NCBI GenBank assembly: GCA_017965665.1
Contig: JAGCPN010000008.1
Location: 1 to 64,000 of the forward strand
Origin: Aeriscardovia sp.
GTDB lineage: Bacteria > Actinomycetota > Actinomycetes > Actinomycetales > Bifidobacteriaceae
Length of the DNA: 64,000 nt
Reading direction: 5' to 3'
Below the pieces are notes generated by a model. The model saw only the letters and a program-made list of their open reading frames with translations. It did no database searches and was not told where the DNA came from. Positions within the stretch are counted from its first letter, which is position 1. The number at the start of each line of letters is the position of its first letter. This document shows positions 52,648 through 62,679 of the stretch, piece by piece. The position numbers were made by a program, and so were the translations under genes.

Positions 52648-53604
52648 ATGGCAAAAAAGAAGGCAGCGGCCGACAGGGAAAAAGAGCTGCAGCTTCGTCA
52701 GGACAGAAAGCGCCAGACGATACTCGGGGTGATAGTGGTAGCAGTGCTCGTCGCGGTGCTGTGCGTGGTGGGGTATTTCATTTGGAGGGCCAACAGGCCT
52801 TCTCCCTCCTCCACTTCCGCCTCCACTTCTCAGCAGGAGCGTCAGGAGGCTGAAGCGGAGCTCGCCTCCGTCAAGGTCAAGCCGTCCGCAGCGCTTTCGA
52901 ACGGAGGCTTTTTAATTTCCAAAAACGGCATAAACAAGCCCGTGTCCGGAGTGCCCACGATCAGCATCTACATGGACTTTATCTGCCCGGCCTGCGGGGA
53001 AGTCGACAGGGATATAGACGACACCCTTATACAAATGGTCAATGCCGGGCAGGCGAACGTGGAAATACACCCCGAGGCCTTCCTCGACGACGAATCGACC
53101 GACCAGTACTCCAGCCGCGCCGCGGCCGCCGCGGTGTATGTGGCCCAAAACGAGCCCGGAAAGCTTTTGGACGTGGTCAGGGCTTTCTTCGCCTCCGGCT
53201 ACCAGCCGCAGGAATCGCAAAATTACAAGCCCGTGTCCAACGCCCAGATTGCCGCCCAGCTGGAAAAGGCGGGGGTAAGCCCCCAGGTGGCTCAGGACGC
53301 CGTAAAAGGCACTTACATCGACTGGGTGAACGCCCAGACCAGCATGGCCTCCACCGATACCGCGCTGGAGCACCCTTCGGGGCAGATGAAGGGGGAGATC
53401 ACGACTCCGACCTTTATAATAAACGGCCACTACTGGCTGTTTGACGTGGCATGGAGCCAGACGGGAAGCCCCCTGACCTCCCTGCTGAAGGCCGTGGGCC
53501 TGACGCAGGCAGAAGTGGGGACGGGGGCAAAGCCGAAGCTGGGGTCCACAGGAAAACCCCTGTTTCCGACTTCCACTTCCACTTCCGCTTCTTCCTCGAA
53601 CTGA
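52648..53604 (+). CDS. DsbA-family thioredoxin-fold protein, membrane-anchored
   Basis: 318-aa extracytoplasmic disulfide oxidoreductase of the DsbA/thioredoxin_4 type. A basic N-terminus precedes one transmembrane anchor (ILGVIVVAVLVAVLCVVGYF), a Ser/Thr linker, then the fold with the active-site CxxC in DFICPACGEVD. The cis-Pro segment is GEITTPTFIINGHYW. It should form disulfides in secreted proteins, or act as a chaperone. The ATG follows AAGGAGCGAAGG. A Ser-rich tail ends the protein. It is last in the kinase run and closed by a strong terminator. Confidence 0.88.
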   Translation: MAKKKAAADREKELQLRQDRKRQTILGVIVVAVLVAVLCVVGYFIWRANRPSPSSTSASTSQQERQEAEAELASVKVKPSAALSNGGFLISKNGINKPVSGVPTISIYMDFICPACGEVDRDIDDTLIQMVNAGQANVEIHPEAFLDDESTDQYSSRAAAAAVYVAQNEPGKLLDVVRAFFASGYQPQESQNYKPVSNAQIAAQLEKAGVSPQVAQDAVKGTYIDWVNAQTSMASTDTALEHPSGQMKGEITTPTFIINGHYWLFDVAWSQTGSPLTSLLKAVGLTQAEVGTGAKPKLGSTGKPLFPTSTSTSASSSN

Positions 53605-53623
53605 CCCGAGGGGATTGAAGCAT

Positions 53624-53657
53624 AAAAAAAGGCGGGGGCTTTCACCCCCGCCTTTTA
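53624..53657. terminator. Bidirectional intrinsic terminator between dsbA-like gene and ureD
   Basis: Stem GGCGGGGG/CCCCCGCC with a 6-nt loop is flanked by seven A on the left and four T on the right. It can end transcription from both sides and separates the + strand kinase operon from the minus-strand urease operon. Confidence 0.92.
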
Positions 53658-53671
53658 AGTCACCGCCTCCC

Positions 53672-54544
53672 TCAGCCTATGGCGTTGAGGGCGTTGTCGA
53701 AGGCCTCGTCCTTTCTCAGATCCAAGTGCGGAAGGCCGTAGAACTTCTGGCGGATCCAGTCTATGGAGCGGTACAAAATCGCCCTGTTGCTGTTGAGGCT
53801 CGCCCCCAGCACCCTTATGACCAGGGCGGGCCCCTCGAGCCGGGAAATCCCCATTATGGCTCCCGGGAAAGACAGGTTGTTGAAGTCCTGGAGCTCCTCT
53901 ACAAGCTTTGCGTTCACCCTCTCATCAACCACTACAAGAGAGCTGTAGTTCTTATAGCCCTCAAACAGGCCCAGCTCCGCCATTTGGAAGGCGTGCGGAT
54001 CCAAAATGAGGTTGTCGTTGAATATGAGATCCCCGCCGTAGGTAATCTTGGAAACCATGTGGGCGTAGCGGTACTGGAAATCTTTGTGGTTCATCGACCA
54101 GCCGGCAGTAATGCCGTCAGTGTAGAGAAGGCTTCCGCCCTTAGCCACGTCGATTTTGGTCACCTGCTTGTACTTTGAGTTTCCGTAAGGTATGACGTCG
54201 TCGGGAAGGTACTCGAGCACGGCGTCTTTGGCAACCTTGACTTTGACGTCCTGGACGGTCGTCTTTCCATCGTTGCACTTGTAAACGTAGGTGGGGGCCT
54301 GGCTGGCCACTATCGCGTGCGTTTTCTCGTGGGAGGTTATGAAGGTCTTGTAATGCTCGCCTTCTACGAACCCTCCGCCCATGGTGATGAGGAAGAACGC
54401 GAGCGTATCCTCATGGTTAAGGTGAAGGGGGGCGCTCAGCTTGGACTGGCCCCCGGTCACGCGCTTGGACGCCACGGTCCTCCCGCCACGGTAAGTAAAT
54501 TCGATCTCGGTGTACCCATCGCACGGGTATGTGTAGGTCTTCAA
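53672..54544 (-). CDS. ureD: Urease accessory protein UreD
   Basis: Scaffold chaperone that binds apo-urease first and recruits UreF and UreG for nickel insertion. It is 290 aa, of normal length. Family features are VTGGQSKLSAPLHLNHEDTLAFFL, MGGGFVEGEHYKT, AYxYK-like THAIVASQAPTYVYKC, and LEYLPDDVIPYGNSKY, the conserved LPxxxIPFxxS segment. It is the last gene of ureABCEFGD, with a gap of 35 nt to ureG, and ends in front of the bidirectional terminator. Functional only with nickel and the other accessory proteins. Confidence 0.95.
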   Translation of the reverse strand: MKTYTYPCDGYTEIEFTYRGGRTVASKRVTGGQSKLSAPLHLNHEDTLAFFLITMGGGFVEGEHYKTFITSHEKTHAIVASQAPTYVYKCNDGKTTVQDVKVKVAKDAVLEYLPDDVIPYGNSKYKQVTKIDVAKGGSLLYTDGITAGWSMNHKDFQYRYAHMVSKITYGGDLIFNDNLILDPHAFQMAELGLFEGYKNYSSLVVVDERVNAKLVEELQDFNNLSFPGAIMGISRLEGPALVIRVLGASLNSNRAILYRSIDWIRQKFYGLPHLDLRKDEAFDNALNAIG

Positions 54545-54579
54545 AGTCTGCCGCCTCCCATTGACGCGCTTTTGCCCTT

Positions 54580-55197
54580 TTAGTCCTCAGTCAGGAGGCA
54601 CTCTCTTTTGATCCAGTTGACGACCTTGTCCACGCCTTCGCCGGTCATGAGGTTGGTGAAGAAGAAGCTGCCGGGCTTGCGGAACTTCTCGGTGTCCTGC
54701 TCCATCCTCTTGAGGTCGGCCCCTACGTAGGGGGCGAGATCGGTCTTGTTGATTATGAAAAGATCGCTCTTTATCATGCCCTGTCCGGCCTTGCGGGGGA
54801 TCTTCTCCCCTTCGGGGACGCCGATGATATAGATGGAGAAGTCGACCAGCTCGGGGCTGAAGGTGGCGGCGAGGTTGTCTCCGCCGCTCTCCACGAAGAT
54901 GAGGTCCAGATCCGGATACCTCTTCTCCAGCTCCTCTATTCCGGCCTCGTTCATGGACACGTCCTCGCGGATGGCGGTGTGGGGGCACCCGCCCGTCTCA
55001 ATTCCGATAATCCTGTCGTCTTCGAGCACGGAGTTCTGGCGCATGTACTCGGCATCGATCTTGGTGTAAATATCGTTGGTAATGACGCCTATGGAATAAT
55101 CCTTGGCCATGACGGCGCAAAGGTCTTCCAAAAGCTTGGTCTTTCCGGATCCCACGGGGCCTCCGACCCCGATTATCACAGGCTTGCCGTTAGACAT
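54580..55197 (-). CDS. ureG: Urease accessory GTPase UreG
   Basis: GTP-driven nickel-delivery protein. The P-loop is [15 protein letters not shown] at residues 10-24, the metal-binding CPH in [15 protein letters not shown], the switch [16 protein letters not shown] and the base-recognition motif [10 protein letters not shown]. It is 205 aa from the ATG at 55197, where AGGAGGGG precedes. The long upstream open frame is a shadow of ureF. It has no N-terminal His-rich nickel-storage tail. It is separated from ureF by 14 nt. Confidence 0.96.
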   Translation of the reverse strand: MSNGKPVIIGVGGPVGSGKTKLLEDLCAVMAKDYSIGVITNDIYTKIDAEYMRQNSVLEDDRIIGIETGGCPHTAIREDVSMNEAGIEELEKRYPDLDLIFVESGGDNLAATFSPELVDFSIYIIGVPEGEKIPRKAGQGMIKSDLFIINKTDLAPYVGADLKRMEQDTEKFRKPGSFFFTNLMTGEGVDKVVNWIKRECLLTED

Positions 55198-55211
55198 AAC
55201 CCCTCCTAAAA

Positions 55212-55961
55212 CTAAGACATAAACAAACGGAACACGGTGGTCTCGTGGCGAATCTGGGCGAGCTCCACCCCGGGCACGGACGCCCCCAGATAAGACTCGT
55301 CGAGATCCTCTATGGCGGAGGAGAGCTCGATTATGTCTCCGAAGATCGTGTGGAGGATGTCCTGGCCGGCCTTCTGGCCAAGAGGTATCGCCCTCACCGC
55401 GTTCTGAACCATGGTGGTGACGATGCTGTAGGAGTAGTAGCACACGCTCTGGCGGAAATCCGCCCCCTGCATGTGCATGAAGAGGGCGAAGGCTATGGCC
55501 TGGTTGCCGAAAGCCTTTTCCTCCCTAATCCTTATGCGGTACTCCCGCAGGATTTCCACTTCCTTGGCATCCAGGTGGCCGTAGAGCCGGATGAGCAGAT
55601 CTATCATCTGGACCGCTATCAGGCTCGCGCCCTTTCTGGTCTCAAGAGCCGCGGCGGACAGGGTCAAAACCCTGTCTATCTGCCAGATTTTTTCGTAGTC
55701 CCCCTTGTCCAGGGCCTCCATAGTCAGCTTCACAGCCAGCCCCTCGCCCCACTTGAACTGGGTCTCCAGGTAAATGGAGAGCCATTTTTCAAATGAGGGG
55801 GCGTCATGGACCACTCCGTCCCTCAGGTAAGTCTCCATACCATAGGAGTGGTTGAAAGTCCCGATGGGGAAGGTAGAGTCGCACACCTGGAAGATTTCCA
55901 GATTCTTTTCTATCTCCCCGTATTCCTCTTTTTTGGCTGTTCGCCCTTCCATGCTGCTCAT
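55212..55961 (-). CDS. ureF: Urease accessory protein UreF
   Basis: All-helical partner of UreD and UreG that gates nickel insertion. It is 249 aa. The N-terminal [19 protein letters not shown] (usual D-xxxP-xG-FxHSxGLE) is the family hallmark; [14 protein letters not shown] and [20 protein letters not shown] are further matches. Start at the ATG with AAAGGCGG upstream. It is 19 nt after ureE on the minus strand. Confidence 0.94.
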   Translation of the reverse strand: MSSMEGRTAKKEEYGEIEKNLEIFQVCDSTFPIGTFNHSYGMETYLRDGVVHDAPSFEKWLSIYLETQFKWGEGLAVKLTMEALDKGDYEKIWQIDRVLTLSAAALETRKGASLIAVQMIDLLIRLYGHLDAKEVEILREYRIRIREEKAFGNQAIAFALFMHMQGADFRQSVCYYSYSIVTTMVQNAVRAIPLGQKAGQDILHTIFGDIIELSSAIEDLDESYLGASVPGVELAQIRHETTVFRLFMS

Positions 55962-55980
55962 TAAGACCGCCTTTTAGAAA

Positions 55981-56451
55981 TCAGTATCTCAGGTCTACGT
56001 GCTCCAACGGCTCGGAGAGGGTGATTTCCTCCAAGCCATAGGGGATGTGGTTGTGGTCGAGGATCTTTTCCACCACCGGATCCCTCTCAAGGATGATGGT
56101 GCCGTTCTCAATCTTTACCGGCTTGTGGGTGTTGCCCAGCAGGTGGGCGATTACTCCCATCTGGTCGATGTCTTTGGGCCTGATGACTATCATCTCCTGG
56201 GACTGGGTGTGGATGACCACCAAAGTTTCCCCTTCGTCCTCGTCCATCTTCCTGCAGATGATGTCTCCGCTCTTGAGGGGCAGGTTTTTCCTGTCGAGCC
56301 TCATGCGGTACTCATGGCCGTGATCGGAAGTGACCCGGTGGATCGGCTTGGCCAGATCCTCGTTGTCCATGTAAACGGTCTCTATATGGTACTTCCCGGC
56401 GTCCGGGTAGGTGTCGACATTGCCTATTATCTCTTCAATAATGTCGTCCAT
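55981..56451 (-). CDS. ureE: Urease accessory nickel chaperone UreE
   Basis: Dimeric nickel-binding protein that hands metal to UreG. It is 156 aa. The N-terminal peptide-binding domain contains RVTSDHGHEYRMRL, and the metal-binding domain contains MGVIAHLLGNTHKPV, with the key His, and ILDHNHIPYG. The long His-rich C-terminal tail found in some bacteria is absent; the protein ends with VDLRY. A hairpin lies upstream between ureC and ureE and may set the ratio of structural to accessory proteins. Confidence 0.93.
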   Translation of the reverse strand: MDDIIEEIIGNVDTYPDAGKYHIETVYMDNEDLAKPIHRVTSDHGHEYRMRLDRKNLPLKSGDIICRKMDEDEGETLVVIHTQSQEMIVIRPKDIDQMGVIAHLLGNTHKPVKIENGTIILERDPVVEKILDHNHIPYGLEEITLSEPLEHVDLRY

Positions 56452-56479
56452 ATCGCCTTCTTATAAAAAGGGACTTAGT

Positions 56480-56509
56480 GGGTGCAGTCCTTTTGGCGGG
56501 GCTGCACCC
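56480..56509. terminator. Intercistronic hairpin between ureC and ureE
   Basis: GGGTGCAG/CTGCACCC forms an 8-bp stem with a 14-nt loop between ureC and ureE. In the minus direction the T run comes about 10 nt later, so it is a poor terminator for the operon. It may be a processing or stability element that lowers accessory gene expression. In the + direction it has a T run but nothing upstream to terminate. Confidence 0.5.
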
Positions 56510-56540
56510 TTTTCATTCTATCTGTACGAAATCGTAGGAA

Positions 56541-58262
<1,722 letters not shown>

Positions 58263-58282
58263 AAGATGTTCCTTCTTTCAAA

Positions 58283-58684
58283 TTACTTCTGGTCGTCAGA
58301 GTGTTCGGCAGCGAGCTTCATGTTCGCCTTGCGCATGGCGGTGTAGGTCTCGGAATCGGTCTCAGGAGCGGCAAAGCCGTCGAGGAAGCAGTCGGCCTTG
58401 TTGTTGAAGCCGAAGATGCGGCGGCGGCCGCCGTAGTCCACGACCTGCACGGTCTTCTGATCTCCGGGCTCGAAACGGATGGAGGTGCCGGCGGCGATGT
58501 CGAGGTGCTTGCCCCAGGCGAGATCGCGATCGAAATCAAGGGCAGAGTTGGCTTCGTAGAAGTGGAACTCAGAGCCGACCTGTACAGCGCGGTCGCCGGT
58601 GTTGGTAACTTTTATCGAAGTGGCAGGATATCCTGCGTTGCAGGTGATCTTCCCATCTGCGAAATGAATTTCTCCAGGAACCAT
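58283..58684 (-). CDS. ureB: Urease beta subunit
   Basis: Structural subunit of the (ABC)3 urease. It is 133 aa, longer than the about 100 aa of many single UreB proteins because of a C-terminal extension ([17 protein letters not shown] onward). The core matches: [64 protein letters not shown] and [16 protein letters not shown]. The ATG follows AAGGAG. It is 20 nt after ureA. Confidence 0.96.
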   Translation of the reverse strand: MVPGEIHFADGKITCNAGYPATSIKVTNTGDRAVQVGSEFHFYEANSALDFDRDLAWGKHLDIAAGTSIRFEPGDQKTVQVVDYGGRRRIFGFNNKADCFLDGFAAPETDSETYTAMRKANMKLAAEHSDDQK

Positions 58685-58704
58685 AAGTCTAACTCCTTAC
58701 CAGG

Positions 58705-59007
58705 TTACTGAATGGGGTTGTGAAGAGTAATGAGCTTAGTGCCATCAGTGAAGGTGCACTCCACCTGGATCATGGGGATCATCTCGGGAATTCCCTCCAT
58801 GACGTCGTCACGGGTGAGGGCGCTGTTGCCGATGGATACGCATTCGGTCCAGTCCTTCCCGTCGCGGGCAGCTTCGATGACAGCGTTAGTGATTATGGCG
58901 ATGGCCTCAGGATAGTTCAGCTTGAGACCACGATCCTTGCGTTGCTGTGCCACCATGGCAGCAACTGAAACCAACATTTTTTCCTCTTCGCGAGTTGTCA
59001 AATGCAT
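58705..59007 (-). CDS. ureA: Urease gamma subunit
   Basis: Smallest urease subunit, 100 aa, standard. It has [34 protein letters not shown] (the family signature LNYPEAVAxI) and [24 protein letters not shown]. It is first in ureABCEFGD. The ATG is preceded by AAGGAGG 6 nt upstream, and a good promoter lies just before. The terminator of amtB is about 65 nt upstream, so the ure operon is independently transcribed. Confidence 0.97.
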   Translation of the reverse strand: MHLTTREEEKMLVSVAAMVAQQRKDRGLKLNYPEAIAIITNAVIEAARDGKDWTECVSIGNSALTRDDVMEGIPEMIPMIQVECTFTDGTKLITLHNPIQ

Positions 59008-59028
59008 AGTTTCCTCCTTTCAAAACAG

Positions 59029-59057
59029 AAAATATCAAGTTTTTAGATTGTTCACAA
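59029..59057 (-). promoter_or_regulatory. Promoter of the ureABCEFGD operon
   Basis: In the minus direction TTGTGA (59052-59057) and TATTTT (59029-59034) are separated by exactly 17 bp, about 22 nt before the ureA ATG. The flanking 60 bp are AT-rich. No convincing operator palindrome is visible. Confidence 0.5.
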
Positions 59058-59072
59058 GAGTAGCATAAAAAC

Positions 59073-59110
59073 AAAAATATCCTAATCTTGAGCAAGATTA
59101 GGATATTTTT
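59073..59110. terminator. Strong intrinsic terminator between amtB and ureA
   Basis: A perfect 17-bp inverted repeat (AAAAATATCCTAATCTT and its complement) with a GAGC loop lies 34 nt after the amtB stop. In the minus direction it is followed by T runs. It insulates amtB from ureA. Confidence 0.93.
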
Positions 59111-59143
59111 GATATTTATTTCGAGTTACATCAGACTTATTTT

Positions 59144-60466
59144 TTACTCGTTTTGGGGAGTGACAGGAGAAGAGGCGCTCTCCTGCTCAGCTTCCATGGC
59201 GAGCTCGGCTTTTTCCTCGTCTTCAACGTCGGAATCTACAAAGTAGTGCTCGTGGAGAAGGGCGGGATCGAGCCCGTGCTCCATCTGCTCCTTGGTGGTG
59301 CGGATGTGGAAGATGTGGTCGAGGATGGCCAAAATCAGCCAGGTGATGAGCATGGAGTAGGCAGCTACCAGGAGGGCTCCGGAAAGCTGGATGAGGAACT
59401 GGTATCCTCCCGCCTTCACGCCGTTGACCCTGGGATCGGCCAGGCAGCCTATGAGGATGGTGCCCAAAAAGCCGCCCATGCCGTGCACACCCCAAACTCC
59501 CAGGGTGTCGTCCCACTTCAGCTTCTTTGCCAGCATCACGCAGAAGTAGCACACTACCGCGGCGCAAAGGCCGATGATTATGGCCCCGATGGGGGTGACG
59601 TAACCGGAAGCCGGGGTCACCGCCGCGGCGCCGGCGATCGGGCCGGTCATAAGCTGCGTAAAGGACCAGTGATGCGCGCTGAAGGCGTAGTCAAGTATGC
59701 ACCAAACTACCATAGCCACGATCATCGCAATTCCGGTATTGGCAAATGCGATGGCTGCCACGTTGTCGGAAGCCAGGGTGCCTCCGGCGTTGAAGCCGAA
59801 CCAGCCGAACATGAGCATGGCGGCGCCGATGGCGACGAGGCCGAGGTTGGAAGGTTCGGGCTCAGGGCACTGTTCGAAGTCCTTGCGGCGTCCAAAATAC
59901 CATATCGCCATAAGTCCGCTGAAGGCGGCAGTGATATGAATGACGGTTCCACCTGCAAAGTCGACAAATCCCCACTTGGCCAAAAAGCCTCCGCCCCAGA
60001 TCCAGTGGGCGACAGGGAAGTAGACCAGGATCATCCAGCAGATGAGGAAGCCTATCCACCCGCCCAAATTCAGCCTTCCGGCAGTGGCGCCGGTCATGAG
60101 GGGGAGGGTGATTATGGCGAACATCAGCTGGTACATGAAGAACATGAGCAGGGGGATGGAGGCGCCGTACTTGCCGTCAATGTCGAAGATTACGTGGTGG
60201 AGGGCGAAAAACTGGACGGGGTTGCCTATAAAGCCGCCCAGATCGTTTCCGAATACCAGGCTAAAGCCCCCGAAAATCCACATAAGGCCTACCACGCCTA
60301 TGGCGGAAAAGACCTTCCACATTATGGCCAGAGAGTTCTTTTTGCGCACCAGGCCTCCGTAGAAGAAGGCCAAGCCCGGGGTCATCAGGAACACAAGGAT
60401 GGTGCACAGGAACATGTAAGTGATGTTCGAATAGGTCGTACTCGAATGGAGTATGGAAATTAACAT
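59144..60466 (-). CDS. amtB: Ammonium transporter (Amt/MEP/Rh family)
   Basis: 440-aa channel for ammonium with 11 membrane helices. Family motifs are FLMTPGLAFFYGGLVRKKN near the N-terminus, DFAGGTVIHITAAFSGL and MFGWFGFNAGGTLASDN, and the second conserved His in WGVHGMGGFLGTIL. The ATG at 60466 is preferred, with TTAGGAC upstream; a TTG 17 codons earlier is less likely. The C-terminal tail (about 55 residues) is long and acidic. No glnB/glnK gene follows, though amtB is normally paired with one. It lies between the urea channel and urease and could recover or release ammonia. Confidence 0.95.
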   Translation of the reverse strand: MLISILHSSTTYSNITYMFLCTILVFLMTPGLAFFYGGLVRKKNSLAIMWKVFSAIGVVGLMWIFGGFSLVFGNDLGGFIGNPVQFFALHHVIFDIDGKYGASIPLLMFFMYQLMFAIITLPLMTGATAGRLNLGGWIGFLICWMILVYFPVAHWIWGGGFLAKWGFVDFAGGTVIHITAAFSGLMAIWYFGRRKDFEQCPEPEPSNLGLVAIGAAMLMFGWFGFNAGGTLASDNVAAIAFANTGIAMIVAMVVWCILDYAFSAHHWSFTQLMTGPIAGAAAVTPASGYVTPIGAIIIGLCAAVVCYFCVMLAKKLKWDDTLGVWGVHGMGGFLGTILIGCLADPRVNGVKAGGYQFLIQLSGALLVAAYSMLITWLILAILDHIFHIRTTKEQMEHGLDPALLHEHYFVDSDVEDEEKAELAMEAEQESASSPVTPQNE

Positions 60467-60520
60467 ACTTAAAAGTCCTAACTGAACAAAGGTTAAATCT
60501 GTTAATAATGCTAACAAACA

Positions 60521-60556
60521 AAAAAGGCGTCTGCAGTGCGCAGGCTGCAGGCGCCT
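60521..60556 (-). terminator. Intrinsic terminator after amiS/ureI
   Basis: In the minus direction AAGGCGCCTGCAG pairs with CTGCAGACGCCTT (one mismatch), followed by TTTTT. It is 37 nt after the urea channel stop and insulates it from amtB. Confidence 0.9.
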
Positions 60557-60593
60557 TATCGGTTAAGAGGTTTTGCTGTAAACAAAAACCGGC

Positions 60594-61115
60594 TTACTTG
60601 GGCCAGGTGTTGGTCAGCATCATAAATCCGGGCACCCAAGCGGTGATTATGCCCTCTATGACGCCCAAAACGCCCACGAACTTGCCGAGGGACTTGTGCA
60701 GGGTGCACTCAATGAAGCCGGTGAGCCAGAGGATACCCCAAAGCCACCATATGATGCCGTACAAATCATTGCCGCCGTAGTGATTGGTGAAGCAAAGAAT
60801 GCCGGCGGGGATGGAGTTGATCGCCACAAAGAGCGAATACCATCCGTAGAGGCGCCCGTCGAGATTGAAGATCTTGTTCAGAGCCACATAAAGGTAGGTG
60901 AAGGCGAAGAGCAGTCCGGTGGCGCTCTCATAGAACCAGAGGGCAGGCTTTCCGACACAGGCACCGTATCCGAGGGCGATGATGTTGAGGATCAGCCCCA
61001 GGCCGCCTGTGAAGAAGTTCATGATGACGTTCGACTTGTCGCCTATCTTTCCGAGGCCGTACAAGCCGTTGCTCATCAAAACCATGCCGACATAAAGTAG
61101 GATACAACCTAGCAT
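60594..61115 (-). CDS. AmiS/UreI family urea/amide channel
   Basis: 173-aa membrane protein with six to seven helices, of the AmiS/UreI family of proton-gated urea or short-amide channels. Typical segments are MLGCILLYVGMVLMSNGLYGLG, LGYGACVGKPALWFYESATGLLFAFTYLYVALN, YGWYSLFVAINSIPAG and IIWWLWGILWLTGFIEC, rich in Trp as in UreI. The ATG at 61115 is chosen because TTAGGAGAAAG precedes; an upstream TTG extension is not conserved. The neighbouring urease makes urea the likely solute. It is closed by its own terminator and preceded by a long AT-rich leader. Confidence 0.9.
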   Translation of the reverse strand: MLGCILLYVGMVLMSNGLYGLGKIGDKSNVIMNFFTGGLGLILNIIALGYGACVGKPALWFYESATGLLFAFTYLYVALNKIFNLDGRLYGWYSLFVAINSIPAGILCFTNHYGGNDLYGIIWWLWGILWLTGFIECTLHKSLGKFVGVLGVIEGIITAWVPGFMMLTNTWPK

Positions 61116-61420
61116 GATCTTTCTCCTAAATCGTAAGTTCAATCCGACGTCGGGTATGAATCCCAAAAGGCCGAATTAACAACAAATTCCTCTCAAGTCT
61201 ACAAAATTTTCACAACATTGTTAAATATCATGAAAATTTATAAAACCGATCAAAGATATTGTGTACTACTTTATACCTTATAAAATAAATTAATTTTTTC
61301 GACAATGCAAAGTAAATTATGGTGCAAAAATTAAAAGGATTATTTAGGGGGATAAAAAGGTCAATAAATTCATTGTAAAAAATAGGCGATCATTTGTATC
61401 GGCTTAAATGCCGCGCGGGT
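61116..61420. other. AT-rich regulatory region upstream of the urea channel
   Basis: About 305 bp without a gene and much more AT-rich than the surroundings. It contains the best promoter candidate for the channel (61277-61305, listed separately) and a second one, TTGATC-17 bp-TGATAT, nearer the gene. Several short A/T inverted repeats are present, but none is clearly an operator. Nitrogen control is plausible but not shown. Confidence 0.4.
61277..61305 (-). promoter_or_regulatory. Candidate promoter of the urea channel gene
   Basis: TTGTCG (61300-61305) and TATAAG (61277-61282) with a 17-bp spacer in the minus direction. It leaves a leader of about 155 nt before the ATG at 61115, long enough for regulation. 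Confidence 0.4.
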
Positions 61421-61449
61421 TTGAAGGGAAATGTGAAATTTTATATAAT
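61421..61449 (+). promoter_or_regulatory. Promoter of tRNA-Thr
   Basis: TTGAAG (61421-61426), a 17-bp spacer and a consensus TATAAT (61444-61449), about 10 nt before the tRNA. Confidence 0.7.
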
Positions 61450-61459
61450 TCCTTCAAGC

Positions 61460-61533
61460 GCCTCCTTAGCTCAGTTGGCTAGAGCATCCGCCTTGTAAGC
61501 GGAAGGTCGCCGGTTCAAGCCCAGCAGGAGGCT
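61460..61533 (+). tRNA. tRNA-Thr (TGT)
   Basis: 74-nt cloverleaf with acceptor GCCTCCT/AGGAGGC, D-arm TAGCTCAGTTGGCTAGAGC, anticodon stem TCCGC/GCGGA around CTTGTAA (anticodon TGT), T-loop TTCAAGC and discriminator T. The T-stem GCCGG/CCAGC has the same C-A mismatch as tRNA-Asn. CCA is not encoded. Confidence 0.95.
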
Positions 61534-61564
61534 CTCTTTACTTTATCCCCAGGGTAATTTTTTA

Positions 61565-61593
61565 TTGTAATTGCTCCCCCTTGCTCCTATCCT
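61565..61593 (+). promoter_or_regulatory. Leaderless promoter of the SGNH hydrolase gene
   Basis: TTGTAA (61565-61570), a 17-bp spacer and TATCCT (61588-61593). The ATG follows only 6 nt after the -10 box and no Shine-Dalgarno fits, so the mRNA probably begins at the start codon. Confidence 0.5.
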
Positions 61594-61599
61594 AAAAAA

Positions 61600-62646
61600 A
61601 TGACGTCAATAAGCTTTTCACACTCTGCCATCCTTAAAAGGGCTATAGAAGAGCGGCCCTACAGCGACAATAAAAAAGGGACACTGCCCGCCAGGCTGAT
61701 CATCCCCCATCTTTCCAAGTGGGACACGGTAGTCACTATCGGAGACTCCGTAAACGAGGGACTGTGGGACAGCGCCGATCCCAGCGTGGATCTGACGAAA
61801 TTTGAAAATCAGGAAGAGCACTGGGACGGCCCCGTGTACGGATGGGCCGACAGGCTCGCCGGGCACCTTTCCTACAGGCGGGTAGAAGTCGGCCTCAAGC
61901 CCGTCCAATACGCTAACCTCGCCATAAGAGGGAAACTTATAGAGTTCATAGTCGACGAAGAGATTCCCCAGGCCCTAAAGCTCCACCCCGACCTGGTGAT
62001 AATGGACGGAGGGGGCAACGACATACTGCGCCCCGACGATGACGTGGATTCGATAATGCGCTATATAGAGCACGGAATAAAGCAGATAAGGGAGGAGGGA
62101 ATCGACCTCATATTCCTCATCCCCCCGCAGGCCACGGACGGATTTGTAATGGATCTGAGCCGCTACAAGAGGGCCGACTACGTCGCCCGGCTACAGTCGA
62201 TGCTGCTGCGCTACGACTGCTACGCCGCAGATCTCTGGGAGTACAAGCCCTTCAAAGATCCCCGCCTCTGGTCCCAAGATCGCATCCACCCCACGCCCGA
62301 ATGCCACGAAAGGGCCGCCCAGATAGGCCTTATAGGCCTGGGGCTGGGATGCGATCCCGGATGGGACCACGGAGAGCTCTGGACTACCCTGCCCTACATG
62401 AAGTCCCCTCTGACGAGCAAGGTGAAGTCCACCCTCCAATGGGACAAAAACTACCTCACCCCCTGGCTCTCCCACCGCTACCACAACGTGAGCTCCGGAG
62501 ACGGGAGGGACGGCAAAAGGCGGCAGTTAAGCCCTATGCCTCCCAGCCAGCCCCATCCCGGCAGCCTGATTTTGGCAGGAAAGTACGGGGAGCCCGACTT
62601 CAACGGCCCCAGCGACCCCGACTGGATCCGAAGCAAAGTAAAATGA
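61600..62646 (+). CDS. SGNH/GDSL-family hydrolase
   Basis: 348-aa esterase/lipase-like enzyme. The block I nucleophile is VTIGDSVNEGL, block II Gly is in NLAIRGKLIEFI, block III Asn in DGGGNDIL, and block V Asp-His in DRIHPTPECHE. It has no signal peptide, so it is probably cytoplasmic. About 75 C-terminal residues after the fold are Pro/Ser/Gly-rich. Substrates could be acyl esters of sugars or lipids; the sequence does not say. It follows tRNA-Thr and likely has its own leaderless promoter. Confidence 0.88.
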   Translation: MTSISFSHSAILKRAIEERPYSDNKKGTLPARLIIPHLSKWDTVVTIGDSVNEGLWDSADPSVDLTKFENQEEHWDGPVYGWADRLAGHLSYRRVEVGLKPVQYANLAIRGKLIEFIVDEEIPQALKLHPDLVIMDGGGNDILRPDDDVDSIMRYIEHGIKQIREEGIDLIFLIPPQATDGFVMDLSRYKRADYVARLQSMLLRYDCYAADLWEYKPFKDPRLWSQDRIHPTPECHERAAQIGLIGLGLGCDPGWDHGELWTTLPYMKSPLTSKVKSTLQWDKNYLTPWLSHRYHNVSSGDGRDGKRRQLSPMPPSQPHPGSLILAGKYGEPDFNGPSDPDWIRSKVK

Positions 62647-62679
62647 TTCTCGTATGAATAAAGACTTGGGGTGGAAAAA

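Noticed and set aside
59153-60463. 436-codon + strand open frame over amtB
   Set aside because: Antisense shadow of a convincing ammonium transporter; no membrane or catalytic pattern and an unlikely His/Gly/Glu-rich composition.
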